Assembly (NCBI GenBank): GCA_021793405.1
Contig: JAJYSV010000019.1
Coordinates: 1 to 64,000, forward strand
Source of the DNA: Acidobacteriota bacterium
GTDB taxonomy: Bacteria > Acidobacteriota > Terriglobia > Terriglobales > Acidobacteriaceae
Direction of reading: 5' to 3'
Length of the DNA: 64,000 nucleotides
In this document: positions 43,261 to 51,285 of the stretch, piece by piece
Numbering within the stretch: the first letter of the stretch is position 1
How the letters are laid out: each line of letters starts with the position of its first letter
Position numbers and translations under genes: made by a program
The notes under the pieces: generated by a model
What the model was told of the DNA's origin: nothing
Database searches by the model: none
Seen by the model: the letters and a program-made list of their open reading frames with translations, nothing else

Positions 43261-44013
43261 TCAAAACGTCTGGATTTGCGCCACTTTGCCATTCTCAAAG
43301 TGCAGAATCCAGCGATGGCCCTCCCTCAGGTAGAACCAGGTCTCTTTGAATGTGCTATCGGTGCTGTCCTCAACCTTTTTCTGCTCCGGATCGCCAAAGC
43401 TCAACAACACCATTTCATAAGTCATACCGTTGATGACAGTATGATTGTCAATGGCTGCCTGATCGTCTGCGGGCATTTTCTTTACATCCAGTTGGGTCTC
43501 GATCCCGCTTACATCCACGACCCGGCCCATGAACTTGAAAAATTGGCTGGGCTGCAAATCTGCATCTGTCAGGTCGCGTTGATAACGGAAGTTGATGCGA
43601 GAACCCCCAGCTCGCTTGAACCCAGCGTTCACCTTGTTGGCATGGTTGCTGCCGCGTCGGCCTTCACCGCCTCCGCCCAGGTGAATCTCGATCATCTTGC
43701 TATCGACCTTCACGTTGGTAATGGTGACATCCTCGCCCTTTTCGACGCCCACACCCTTGGCCTTCAGCCATTTGGTCAGGCCCTTCAAGTCGATCCCACG
43801 ATCATCCGTGCGCTTGTCCGATGGCGGTGTGTAGTAGATGTCGATCCCTTCCTTGTAGGCAGGCATATCGATCAAGGCCTTTACATCTTTGCCCAGCAGC
43901 GCCTTGCTAAATGCCTCCTGCGCTTCTTTTGAGGTAGACGCATTGCTCGGCTTGGTTGCGAACAACAAAGCCACGAATGCAAGGCAGACAATCAGAGCCT
44001 GTTTCGTTTTCAT
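43261..44013 (-). CDS. Exported protein of unknown function
   Basis: 250 residues with a clean Sec signal (ALIVCLAFVALLFATKPSNA). The mature part is mixed alpha/beta with ALLGKDVKALIDMPAYKEGI, a Gly/Arg-rich loop (LGGGGEGRRGSNH) and a C-terminus WFYLREGHRWILHFENGKVAQ that resembles the SmpA/BamE-type ending of small exported proteins. I know no function. GTG/ATG choice is settled by ATG 44013 with GGAGGG upstream. It is transcribed away from the mutase gene; 20-bp repeats lie on both sides. Confidence 0.7.
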   Translation of the reverse strand: MKTKQALIVCLAFVALLFATKPSNASTSKEAQEAFSKALLGKDVKALIDMPAYKEGIDIYYTPPSDKRTDDRGIDLKGLTKWLKAKGVGVEKGEDVTITNVKVDSKMIEIHLGGGGEGRRGSNHANKVNAGFKRAGGSRINFRYQRDLTDADLQPSQFFKFMGRVVDVSGIETQLDVKKMPADDQAAIDNHTVINGMTYEMVLLSFGDPEQKKVEDSTDSTFKETWFYLREGHRWILHFENGKVAQIQTF

Positions 44014-44120
44014 TGCACCCTCCGTTTTTGTATTTTTCTAAATGAATTTCCTCGCACTTTATCCTCAGGCTCCTGGTTGAAGCGGGACATTCAACCTGAA
44101 GTTGTACCTGCGATGGCTTT

Positions 44121-44149
44121 TTGGAATGGGGGTGAGGTGATGATATACA
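44121..44149 (+). promoter_or_regulatory. Promoter for methylmalonyl-CoA mutase genes
   Basis: TTGGAA (44121-44126), 17-bp spacer, TATACA (44144-44149). The expected start is near 44156, giving a ~185-nt leader before ATG 44340. An inverted repeat brackets the -10. Confidence 0.5.
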
Positions 44150-44157
44150 ATCACCTC
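44134..44157. promoter_or_regulatory. Inverted repeat overlapping the mutase promoter (candidate operator)
   Basis: GAGGTGAT, 8-nt spacer, ATCACCTC: a perfect 8-bp inverted repeat that encloses the predicted -10. Occupancy would block polymerase. The GTGAT…ATCAC core recalls GntR/FadR-type operators, though no such regulator is adjacent. Confidence 0.55.
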
Positions 44158-44266
44158 GACTTGTCAAGCAAGAACGACAAAATGCGGGGACTGAGCAAAT
44201 ACAAGCAGGAAAAGCCCGCACGACGACGCACATATGGCTGGATACAGGAACGGGATCAGATCGCTC

Positions 44267-44286
44267 CGGTTGCGGATCGTCGATCG
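44267..44286 (+). repeat. 20-bp direct repeat, copy 2 (mutase leader)
   Basis: Exact copy of 43136-43155, here within the predicted 5' leader of the mutase transcript, 54 bp before the start codon. Confidence 0.7.
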
Positions 44287-44339
44287 ATCTCCTATCCTGA
44301 AGGGTCTCTTCCCTGCCTGCCGCAGGCTAAGGTGTGTGT

Positions 44340-46136
44340 ATGTCGCAAGGCGCCACAGAGCATGTTCCGCAGGATTCGGCGCCGACCGCCGAACCGTTCC
44401 GCAACATCTCCGCTGCCGAGCGGCAATGGATGGACAATACCCTCGCGCCCACGCTCGCCAAATCCCCAGAACGGCCGATTGGGGCCGACTCTGGAATAAA
44501 CCGCAATCCCGACGGCACGGCGCGTTTCACCACAATCTCGGGTGTTCCTGTCGAGCGTCTCTACACGCCCGCGGATCTTCCCGCGGACTGGGAAGAGCAT
44601 CCAGAAAAGTATTTAGGCGCGCCCGGTCAGCCGCCCTACACGCGCGGCATTTACGCCACCGGCTATCGCGGCAAGCTGTGGACAATGCGACAGTTTTCCG
44701 GCTTCGCCACGCCGGAAGAGACGAATCGGCGCTACAAATATTTGCTCCAACAAGGCGGCAGCGGGCTTTCCGTCGCCTTCGATCTGCCCACGCTCATGGG
44801 CTACGATTCCGACCACGCTAACAGCGAGGGAGAGGTGGGCAAGTGTGGAGTCGCCATCGATTCGCTGGAAGACATGGAGATTTTATTTTCCGGCATCGAT
44901 CTCGAAAAGACCACCGTTTCGATGACGATCAATTCCCCCGCGAGCGTGCTGTGGGCCATGTATCTGGTGGTGGCGGAGCAGCAGGGCGCGGACTGGAAAA
45001 AGATTTCCGGCACACTGCAAAACGACATCCTCAAGGAATACATTGCGCAGAAGGAATACATCTATCCGCCCGCGCCCTCCATGCGGCTGGTGATCGATAC
45101 ATTTGAGTTTAGTTCGCTATTCACGCCGCGATTCAATCCTATTTCCATCTCCGGTTATCACATTCGAGAGGCTGGCGCGACGGCGCTGCAGGAGCTGGCG
45201 TTTACGATTTACGACGGCGTGGAATATGTGGAGTGGGCGCTGCGCCGCGGCCTGGATGTCGACGATTTTGCGCCACGCCTGAGTTTCTTTTTCAACAGCC
45301 ACAACGATTTCTTTGAAGAGATCGCCAAGTTCCGCGCGTCACGGAAGATTTGGTATCGCCTCATGACGGAGCGCTTCCACGCCAAACAGGCGCGCTCGCA
45401 ATGGATGCGGTTCCATACGCAAACGGCGGGTGTATCGCTGACCGCGCAGCAGCCGATGAACAACATTGCGCGGGTGGCGATTCAGGCGCTTGCGGCCGTC
45501 TTGGGCGGAACACAATCGCTGCATACGGATTCTTACGACGAAGCGCTGGCCTTGCCCACCGAGGAGGCGGCGCGTATTGCGCTGCGCACGCAACAAATAC
45601 TAGCGTATGAGTCCGGCGTTGCGCACACCGTCGATCCGTTAGGCGGCTCTTATTTTGTCGAAAATTTAACCTTGAAAATGGAACAGGGTGCATTCGCATA
45701 TTTCGACAAACTGGATGCGATGGGCGGGATGGTTCATGCCATCCAGCAGGGTTTCCCACAGAAGGAATTGGCGGAATCCAGCTATCAATATGCGCGCGCC
45801 GTCGAGGCCAGGGAAAAACTTATCGTCGGGGTGAACGATTTCGTGGTGGAAGAAACGCCGCAGGAAATTCTCTACATCGGCGAGACCGTGCGCGAGTCGC
45901 AAACGGAAAAATTGAAGCGTCTTCGCGCGCGCCGTTCGCAGGCGGAAGTCACTCGCACCTTAGGTGCGCTCCGACAGGCCGCTGCCCATGAACCACAGGC
46001 AGAAAAAGGAAAAATCTCCGACGCCAACACTATGCCGTATATTCTGGAATGTGTTCGTGCCTATGCGACAGTTGGAGAGATTTGCGAGGCGCTGCGCGAC
46101 GTGTATGGGACCTATGAAGAATCCATCTGGACGTAG
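44340..46136 (+). CDS. Methylmalonyl-CoA mutase, catalytic (N-terminal) subunit
   Basis: About 598 residues: the TIM-barrel subunit without the B12 domain, as in Archaea and many Acidobacteria where the domains are separate genes. [22 protein letters not shown] holds Tyr105 at the position that marks methylmalonyl-CoA mutase; isobutyryl- and hydroxyisobutyryl-type enzymes have Phe or Ile there. [36 protein letters not shown] and [20 protein letters not shown] are family hallmarks. It interconverts methylmalonyl- and succinyl-CoA in propionate and branched-chain amino acid use. ATG 44340 follows AAGGTG; a GTG at 44334 is also in frame. The B12 subunit gene follows at 128 bp. Confidence 0.88.
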   Translation: MSQGATEHVPQDSAPTAEPFRNISAAERQWMDNTLAPTLAKSPERPIGADSGINRNPDGTARFTTISGVPVERLYTPADLPADWEEHPEKYLGAPGQPPYTRGIYATGYRGKLWTMRQFSGFATPEETNRRYKYLLQQGGSGLSVAFDLPTLMGYDSDHANSEGEVGKCGVAIDSLEDMEILFSGIDLEKTTVSMTINSPASVLWAMYLVVAEQQGADWKKISGTLQNDILKEYIAQKEYIYPPAPSMRLVIDTFEFSSLFTPRFNPISISGYHIREAGATALQELAFTIYDGVEYVEWALRRGLDVDDFAPRLSFFFNSHNDFFEEIAKFRASRKIWYRLMTERFHAKQARSQWMRFHTQTAGVSLTAQQPMNNIARVAIQALAAVLGGTQSLHTDSYDEALALPTEEAARIALRTQQILAYESGVAHTVDPLGGSYFVENLTLKMEQGAFAYFDKLDAMGGMVHAIQQGFPQKELAESSYQYARAVEAREKLIVGVNDFVVEETPQEILYIGETVRESQTEKLKRLRARRSQAEVTRTLGALRQAAAHEPQAEKGKISDANTMPYILECVRAYATVGEICEALRDVYGTYEESIWT

Positions 46137-46264
46137 AGCAGTTTCACCGATCGTGGAATGTTACGCGCGCCCCATCCTGGCGAAGCTAGGGTCGGATAGT
46201 ATGAAGATCGCACTACGTTAATAGTGAAAATGCTCTAACTAAACAGGACACCGCGAGGAAGCCT

Positions 46265-46705
46265 TTGATCATCGACTCAGGCGTCAAGCCAAAAAATGAA
46301 TTCCCGATCCGCGTCCTGGTCGCCAAGCCCGGCCTCGACGGTCATGACCGCGGCGCAAAAGTGATCGCCCGCGCGCTTCGCGATGCCGGCATGGAAGTCA
46401 TCTACACCGGCTTGCGGCAGACACCGGAAATGATCGTCAACGCATCGATCCAGGAAGACGTCCAGTGCATCGGCCTCAGCATTCTCTCCGGCGCGCACAA
46501 CGCGATTGTCCCGCGCTTGATGGCACTGCTGAAGGAGCGCGGAGCGGACGACATCCTTGTTGTACTAGGTGGAACGATTCCCGCGCAGGATATTGACTTC
46601 CTCAAGCAGCAAGGCGTCGCGGCTATCTTCGGCCCCGGAACGCCTCTAGAAACCACGGTGGAATTCATTCGCGCCCACGTCAAGCCGCGCGGCCTCGCTG
46701 CCTAG
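46265..46705 (+). CDS. Methylmalonyl-CoA mutase, cobalamin-binding subunit
   Basis: 146 residues. LDGHDRG (Asp25-x-His27-x-x-Gly30) is the base-off/His-on B12 motif; then [19 protein letters not shown] and [19 protein letters not shown] complete the flavodoxin-like fold. It pairs with the catalytic subunit upstream. It begins at TTG 46265 after GAGGA; no ATG precedes the fold. Methylmalonyl-CoA epimerase and the MeaB chaperone are not in this window. Confidence 0.9.
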   Translation: MIIDSGVKPKNEFPIRVLVAKPGLDGHDRGAKVIARALRDAGMEVIYTGLRQTPEMIVNASIQEDVQCIGLSILSGAHNAIVPRLMALLKERGADDILVVLGGTIPAQDIDFLKQQGVAAIFGPGTPLETTVEFIRAHVKPRGLAA

Positions 46706-46712
46706 CGAATAT

Positions 46713-46735
46713 GCCCAGACGAAATATCGTTGGGC
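46713..46735 (+). terminator. Weak hairpin after the mutase subunit gene
   Basis: GCCCAGACG and CGTTGGGC pair with one bulge around a short AT-rich loop, 8 bp after the stop codon. No T-run follows, so termination strength is uncertain. Confidence 0.35.
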
Positions 46736-46787
46736 GGCCTGGCGCGATCGACTGCTCCAGGCTCAAAGCAATTCAATAAAGCCCCAT

Positions 46788-47375
46788 TTATTTGGGCGGA
46801 AAATGATCGAGCATTTTATCGACTGATTTCTTCACGTCATTCTCCTCGCCCTTTGTACTCTTCGATATGTCGTCTTCCGTCGCCTGTCCGCGCCAGATGA
46901 TCTTCTTTGCCTTCGCGTCGATTATGTCTATGGTTAAGATACCTATTGTCTCCGGCTGTTCGGTGACTACGGGATAATCCATGCCGTCCATGTCATCCAT
47001 GCCGTCCATGCCCCATCCCCCCCAGCCGCCCCAACCGCCCCAGTCGCCGTCTCCGTAGCCGTAGGTGCCCAGAGCTTCTCCTTGTTCCGTCAAAAAGTGA
47101 TATGTCACCAGCAAATCAGGGGATTGAGAGGCTGAAATCCTCCGCAGACCTTTATTCGCAAGGTCTGCCCGCACATAATGCCCGACATATTGGCGGTAAA
47201 AGGGATGGTTCGTGTCCTTGCTAGGAATCCATTCATATGTCCTATAGTTAGAAAATTGGGCTTTTTTTGACCAGTTGACGCGCACGGATTGGGCGTGCGT
47301 CATATCCGGCAGAGTGAGCACGGCGACTATAGCCAACGCGAAGGGAAAAAGCGAACGACACACAGATTTTCTCAC
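46788..47375 (-). CDS. DUF4136 exported protein with Trp-Gly and Met-Asp repeats
   Basis: 195 residues with a signal peptide (FALAIVAVLTLPDMTHA). VNWSKKAQFSNYRTYEWIPS and the C-terminal KKIIWRGQATEDDI with a final helix match DUF4136, a family of small envelope proteins often anchored as lipoproteins; here no lipobox Cys is visible. In the middle is a low-complexity insert of WGG units followed by MDGMDDMDGMDY. Function unknown. It starts at GTG 47375 with AAGGAG upstream. The HxlR operators lie in the 293-bp region between it and the regulator gene. Confidence 0.75.
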   Translation of the reverse strand: MRKSVCRSLFPFALAIVAVLTLPDMTHAQSVRVNWSKKAQFSNYRTYEWIPSKDTNHPFYRQYVGHYVRADLANKGLRRISASQSPDLLVTYHFLTEQGEALGTYGYGDGDWGGWGGWGGWGMDGMDDMDGMDYPVVTEQPETIGILTIDIIDAKAKKIIWRGQATEDDISKSTKGEENDVKKSVDKMLDHFPPK

Positions 47376-47584
47376 AAATATTTCTCCTTTTATGGTGACT
47401 TATGTTTGAAAACCAAGCTACTGGATTGCGGGAAATTTCAATGACCTTAGATCTACCTCGCGCTATGTTTCTTTGGACGAATCTCATACTGTTTACGTTA
47501 TTAGCGGATCAAATCCGCATCCTTCCTTCACCACCTCAGACTTCCAAACCGAGAGATTTTCCTTCAAAAGCTTCAGGTGAATAT

Positions 47585-47605
47585 TTACTTGCATTCTGTA
47601 AGTGA
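47585..47605. promoter_or_regulatory. HxlR-type operator, distal copy
   Basis: ACTTGCATTCTGTAAGT is an imperfect copy of the proximal operator (three mismatches over 21 bp). Its centre, 47595, is 41 bp from the proximal centre at 47636, close to four helical turns. Confidence 0.65.
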
Positions 47606-47622
47606 CCTTGCTATGGTGAACG

Positions 47623-47649
47623 GCATTACTTGCATTTTGCAAGTAATGC
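47623..47649. promoter_or_regulatory. HxlR-type operator, proximal copy
   Basis: A perfect 11-bp inverted repeat, GCATTACTTGC and GCAAGTAATGC, around ATTTT. It ends 19 bp before the HxlR start codon. The ACTTGCA/TGCAAGT arms fit the dyad form known for HxlR/DUF24 regulators, so autoregulation is likely. Confidence 0.75.
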
Positions 47650-47668
47650 TGAATGAGGCAAACTCCCC

Positions 47669-48127
47669 ATGCCAAAAAAAACAAAGTCGAGCCGCCGGTC
47701 GGGATGCCCGGTTAGCATCTCGCTGGAGCAGTTCGGCGATCGCTGGTCGCTGCTGATCATCCGCGACATGATGGTGCGGGGCTACCGCACGTTCAAGGAG
47801 TTTCAGGAATCCGGCGAAGGTATTTCGACGAACATCCTTTCCGACCGGCTGAAAACTCTGGAAGCGACCGGGATCCTGAGGACGGAGCCAGAGCAGACGG
47901 ATGGGCGGCGCGTGAACTATCGACTGACACAGAAAGGTATCGACCTTGCGCCGGTGATGTTGGAGTTGCTGATCTGGGGAGCAAAGTATGACGCGACAGC
48001 AGCACGCTGCGGCTTGATTGCGCATATGGAAAACAGCCGCGAAGAAATCCTCGCCGAAACCCGCCGACGATGGCGGGAACGGGATTTGACCCCACTGATC
48101 CCGAGGTTTGATGAGGGTGGCATTTGA
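47669..48127 (+). CDS. HxlR-family transcriptional regulator
   Basis: 152 residues. The winged helix is typical: CPVSISLEQFGDRWSLLIIRDMM, GYRTFKEFQESGEGISTNILSDRLKTLEATGIL and the wing DGRRVNYRLTQKG. Cys13 near the N-terminus is at the place of the redox- or electrophile-sensing Cys of many HxlR/DUF24 proteins. It would act as a dimer on the two dyads directly upstream, repressing itself and perhaps the divergent DUF4136 gene. A basic N-terminal tail (KKTKSSRR) precedes the fold. Confidence 0.9.
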   Translation: MPKKTKSSRRSGCPVSISLEQFGDRWSLLIIRDMMVRGYRTFKEFQESGEGISTNILSDRLKTLEATGILRTEPEQTDGRRVNYRLTQKGIDLAPVMLELLIWGAKYDATAARCGLIAHMENSREEILAETRRRWRERDLTPLIPRFDEGGI

Positions 48128-48365
48128 AATTGATACCAAATTGAGGGCAAGCCTGGCCTTCCGCTTTGCGGGCCCCAGGCATCAAAACTACGAAAGGAAA
48201 TCTGTAGTCCTCCATCTCAAAGATTGGGCAAAGTTCAATTTCGGCCCCACCGTCAAACGGAGCACGCTTCAGCCACTCAACGGTGCCGCATTGACGCCGG
48301 AGATCAAAGAACATGCGCGACAAGTACGCGCACAAGCCGAGCAAATAGTGAAGTCAAGTACGTAG
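48111..48365 (+). CDS. Possible small protein overlapping the HxlR gene end
   Basis: 84 codons from ATG 48111, overlapping the end of the HxlR gene by 17 bp in another frame. The product is basic (FRFAGPRHQNYERKSVVLH…EIKEHARQVRAQAEQIVKSS) with a C-terminal helix. No family is recognised. The overlap could mean coupling, or the frame may be accidental. Confidence 0.35.
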   Translation: MRVAFEIDTKLRASLAFRFAGPRHQNYERKSVVLHLKDWAKFNFGPTVKRSTLQPLNGAALTPEIKEHARQVRAQAEQIVKSST

Positions 48366-48403
48366 GTGATTCAAGGGATGACTGAACTCACAAGGAGGAG
48401 GGG

Positions 48404-49519
48404 ATGAGCAAGGTACGGGTATTGGTAGGCACGCACAAAGGCGCATTCGTGCTGTCGTCGGACGGAAAGCGCAAGAACTGGGATGTCAAAGGACCGTTTT
48501 TCGGCGGCTGGGAGATGTATCACCTGAAGGGATCGCCCGCCGATCCCAACCGGCTGTATGCCTCGCAGACCAGCGGCTGGTTCGGCCAGTTGATTCAACG
48601 CTCGAACGATGGCGGCGAGACATGGGAGCCGGTCGGGAACAAGTTTGCGTACGACGGCGTTCCTGGCACGCACCAGTGGTATGACGGCACGCCGCACCCG
48701 TGGGAGTTCAAGCGGGTCTGGCATCTGGAACCATCGCTGACCGATCCGGATACCGTCTACGCGGGCGTGGAAGATGCGGCACTCTTCCGCTCGACGGACG
48801 GCGGCCAGTCATGGCAAGAACTTTCCGGATTGCGCCAACACGGCACCGGACCGCGCTGGCAACCCGGCGCCGGCGGCATGTGTCTGCACACCATCCTTCT
48901 CGATCCCACGAATCCCAGCCGAATCTACATTGCGATTTCCGCCGCGGGTGCGTTTCGTACCGATGATGCTGGCGCGACATGGCGTCCCATCAACCAAGGG
49001 CTCCATTCGCAGCACATTCCAGACCCCGATGCCGAGGTCGGACACTGCGTGCATCACATTACGATGCACTCATCGCGCCCGGAAGTGCTGTTCATGCAGA
49101 AGCATTGGGACGTGATGCGAAGCGATAATGCCGGCGACACATGGCAGGAAGTCAGCGGAAATTTGCCGACGGACTTTGGCTTTGCCATCGACGTGCACGC
49201 ACACGAACCGGAGACGCTGTATGTGGTGCCGATCAAGAGCGACTCCGAGCACTATCCCATCGATGGGAAGCTGCGGGTCTATCGCAGCCGCACGGGCGGC
49301 AACGAATGGGAGCCGTTGACGAAAGGCTTGCCCCAGCGGGACTGTTATGTGAATGTGTTGCGCGATGCGATGAGTGTGGATTCGCTGGATGAATGCGGCG
49401 TGTATTTCGGCACCACCGGCGGCCAGGTGTACTGTTCCGCCGATGCCGGAGACAACTGGGCGCCGATTGCGCGGGATCTTCCCGCCGTGTTTTCGGTGGA
49501 GGTTCAGACGCTGCCATGA
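48404..49519 (+). CDS. BNR/Asp-box repeat beta-propeller (exo-sialidase-like fold)
   Basis: 371 residues, no signal peptide. It is built of Asp-box units: [44 protein letters not shown] and [11 protein letters not shown], one per propeller blade. The N-terminus reads [18 protein letters not shown]. Automatic annotation would call it an exo-alpha-sialidase, but the Arg triad and FRIP motif of true sialidases are not visible and it appears cytoplasmic. Its stop codon overlaps the start of a MoaD/ThiS-like gene (ATGA), so the two are probably translated together. GGAGG precedes the start. Confidence 0.8.
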   Translation: MSKVRVLVGTHKGAFVLSSDGKRKNWDVKGPFFGGWEMYHLKGSPADPNRLYASQTSGWFGQLIQRSNDGGETWEPVGNKFAYDGVPGTHQWYDGTPHPWEFKRVWHLEPSLTDPDTVYAGVEDAALFRSTDGGQSWQELSGLRQHGTGPRWQPGAGGMCLHTILLDPTNPSRIYIAISAAGAFRTDDAGATWRPINQGLHSQHIPDPDAEVGHCVHHITMHSSRPEVLFMQKHWDVMRSDNAGDTWQEVSGNLPTDFGFAIDVHAHEPETLYVVPIKSDSEHYPIDGKLRVYRSRTGGNEWEPLTKGLPQRDCYVNVLRDAMSVDSLDECGVYFGTTGGQVYCSADAGDNWAPIARDLPAVFSVEVQTLP

Positions 49520-49824
49520 CGCCGAGACTGGTGCGAATCGAGCTGCCCGCGCACTTGCGGACGCTGGCAGGCGTGGGCCACGAGGTCACCCTCCAAGTCG
49601 AGGGCACGATCACGCAGCGTTCTGTGGTCGACGCGCTGGAGGCCCGCTATCCCATGCTGTGCGGGACGATTCGCGACCAGGCGACGCAGCAACGACGGCC
49701 GTTCCTGCGATTTTTTGCCTGTGAACAGGACCTGTCCCACGAGCCGCCCGACGCTCCACTGCCTGACGCGGTGGCGGCCGGAACAGAGCCATTGATTATT
49801 CTAGGGGCCATTGCCGGAGGGTAA
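49516..49824 (+). CDS. MoaD/ThiS-like ubiquitin-fold protein
   Basis: 102 residues. The core [35 protein letters not shown] and [11 protein letters not shown] follow the beta-grasp MoaD/ThiS pattern, ending in the Gly-Gly that is adenylated and thiocarboxylated in sulfur carriers. No moeB/thiF-like or other molybdopterin gene is nearby. Instead it overlaps by 4 bp (ATGA) with the BNR propeller gene. It may carry sulfur or be conjugated to a partner. Confidence 0.8.
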   Translation: MTPRLVRIELPAHLRTLAGVGHEVTLQVEGTITQRSVVDALEARYPMLCGTIRDQATQQRRPFLRFFACEQDLSHEPPDAPLPDAVAAGTEPLIILGAIAGG

Positions 49825-49882
49825 AGAAAGTTCGGCAGAGCGCTTGTGCTGCTTCATACCCACGATTCACGGGAGAGCGAAT

Positions 49883-50356
49883 ATGCAGAAAATTACACCG
49901 TTTTTATGGTTCGATGGCAAAGCCGAAGAGGCGATGAATTTCTACGTTTCAATTTTCAAGAACTCCAAGGTTGGACAAGTGACACGATACGGCGACGCAG
50001 GACCAGGGCCGAAGGGCGCAGTCATGTCGGCGACGTTTGAACTGGATGGACAGCAGTTTTACGCACTCAATGGCGGTCCGCAATTTACCTTTTCTCCGGC
50101 CATCTCGTTCTTTGTCAACTGCGAAACCCAGGAGGAAGTAGACGAGATGTGGGAGAAGCTTTCCCAGGGCGGAGGAACCCACCAATGCGGCTGGCTGCAT
50201 GACAAATTCGGCGTGACCTGGCAAATCGTTCCTTCTGTTTTGGGGAAATTGATGCACGGCAGTGACGCGAAAAAATCAGCCGCGGCCATGCGCGCCATGC
50301 TGCAAATGGACAAGCTCGACATTCGACGCTTGCAGGAAGCATACGACCAAGGATAG
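49883..50356 (+). CDS. VOC-family protein (PhnB / 3-demethylubiquinone-methyltransferase-like)
   Basis: 157 residues. ITPFLWFDGKAEEAMNFYVSIF and the two beta-alpha-beta-beta-beta modules with AISFFVNCETQEEVDEMWEKLSQGG and CGWLHDKFGVTWQIVP match the PhnB-type glyoxalase-fold proteins formerly called 3-demethylubiquinone-9 methyltransferase. The CGWLxDKFGVTWQ segment is characteristic. Substrate unknown. The in-frame extension to 49811 overlaps the MoaD-like gene and is ignored. Confidence 0.85.
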   Translation: MQKITPFLWFDGKAEEAMNFYVSIFKNSKVGQVTRYGDAGPGPKGAVMSATFELDGQQFYALNGGPQFTFSPAISFFVNCETQEEVDEMWEKLSQGGGTHQCGWLHDKFGVTWQIVPSVLGKLMHGSDAKKSAAAMRAMLQMDKLDIRRLQEAYDQG

Positions 50357-50442
50357 TGTGGCGGATTGAGAGTCGTTCGATTTCGATGCGCATCGATGAT
50401 CCGCTAAAGAGTTCAACGATGCAATGACGAAAGGAGAACACA

Positions 50443-50844
50443 ATGCAATTGAATCCGTATTTATTGTTCAATGGCAACTGCGAAGAGGCGTTCAAATATT
50501 ATGAGAAGCACCTCGGCGGAAAGATCGAAGCAATGGTGCGCCATGCGGGCACACCCGCAGAGGCGCAGACGCCTCCGGAATGGCGCGATAAGATCCTGCA
50601 CGCGCGCATGGTTGTAGGCGGCACGGTGTTGATGGCTTCCGACGCGCCTCCCGGACGCCAACAGACGCCGCAGGGATTTTCCATCTCGCTCGGCACCACA
50701 GATGTCGCGGAGGCGGAGCGCCTGTTTCAGGTATTGTCGGAAAACGGCAAGGTTCAGATGCCCATCCAGCAGACCTTCTGGGCGAGACGGTTTGCCATGT
50801 TGACCGATCAGTTTGGCATTCCGTGGATGATTAACTGCGAGTGA
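50443..50844 (+). CDS. VOC-family protein (PhnB-like)
   Basis: 133 residues. LNPYLLFNGNCEEAFKYYEKHLGG opens the glyoxalase fold; FWARRFAMLTDQFGIPWMINC closes it, the standard PhnB ending. It is only distantly similar to the VOC gene just upstream, so an old tandem pair. Metal-binding His are not obvious. ATG 50443 follows AAAGGAGA. Function unknown; such proteins are often resistance or isomerase enzymes. Confidence 0.85.
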   Translation: MQLNPYLLFNGNCEEAFKYYEKHLGGKIEAMVRHAGTPAEAQTPPEWRDKILHARMVVGGTVLMASDAPPGRQQTPQGFSISLGTTDVAEAERLFQVLSENGKVQMPIQQTFWARRFAMLTDQFGIPWMINCE

Positions 50845-50853
50845 GCCGAGCGG

Positions 50854-51285
50854 TCAGGTGCCGCAGATTGCCTGCACATATTTTTCGGGAAGAGCGCGCT
50901 TCCTCAACGTGCGATCGGTAACGACATGCGTCGTTTCGCCCTCGGCGAGTACCTGCGCGTCATTTGCACGCAAAATGCGATAGCGAAATTTTAGAACCGC
51001 TCCGCGCATCGCGGCCACCTGGGTTTCGATGATGAGTTCATCATCGTAGCGGGCAGGCGCTTTGTAGCGGCAGCTCACTTCGACCACTGGAATAAAGCAG
51101 TCGTCTTCGACTTCCATGGTCTTGTAATCGAAACCGAGCTGGCGCAGCAATTCCACCCGGCCAATTTCAAACCAAACCAGAAAATTAGCGTAATAGACCA
51201 CGCCCATCTGGTCGGTCTCCGCATACCGCACGCGGAGCCGAACTTCACTGGCGGGTTCGTTCCTGCTAGAAGATTGTTCTTTCAC
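50854..51285 (-). CDS. Acyl-CoA thioesterase, YbgC/4HBT-like
   Basis: 143 residues of hot-dog fold. VRYAETDQMGVVYYANFLVWFEIGRVELL contains the catalytic Asp (AETDQMG) and the HBT signature. FIPVVEVSCRYKAPARYDDEL follows. It hydrolyses acyl-CoA thioesters and probably recycles CoA for the acyl-CoA genes it ends. It begins at a GTG that overlaps the stop of the enoyl-CoA hydratase gene (GTGA), so translation is coupled. Convergent with the VOC gene, 9 bp apart. Confidence 0.88.
   Translation of the reverse strand: MKEQSSSRNEPASEVRLRVRYAETDQMGVVYYANFLVWFEIGRVELLRQLGFDYKTMEVEDDCFIPVVEVSCRYKAPARYDDELIIETQVAAMRGAVLKFRYRILRANDAQVLAEGETTHVVTDRTLRKRALPEKYVQAICGT

Noticed and set aside
44150-44340. 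Cobalamin riboswitch in the mutase leader
   Set aside because: I looked for the B12-box sequence (GCCACTG) and found none, and no extended conserved stem pattern.
48404-49519. Calling the BNR protein a true exo-alpha-sialidase
   Set aside because: Asp boxes occur in many propellers; no signal peptide, FRIP motif or arginine triad was seen.
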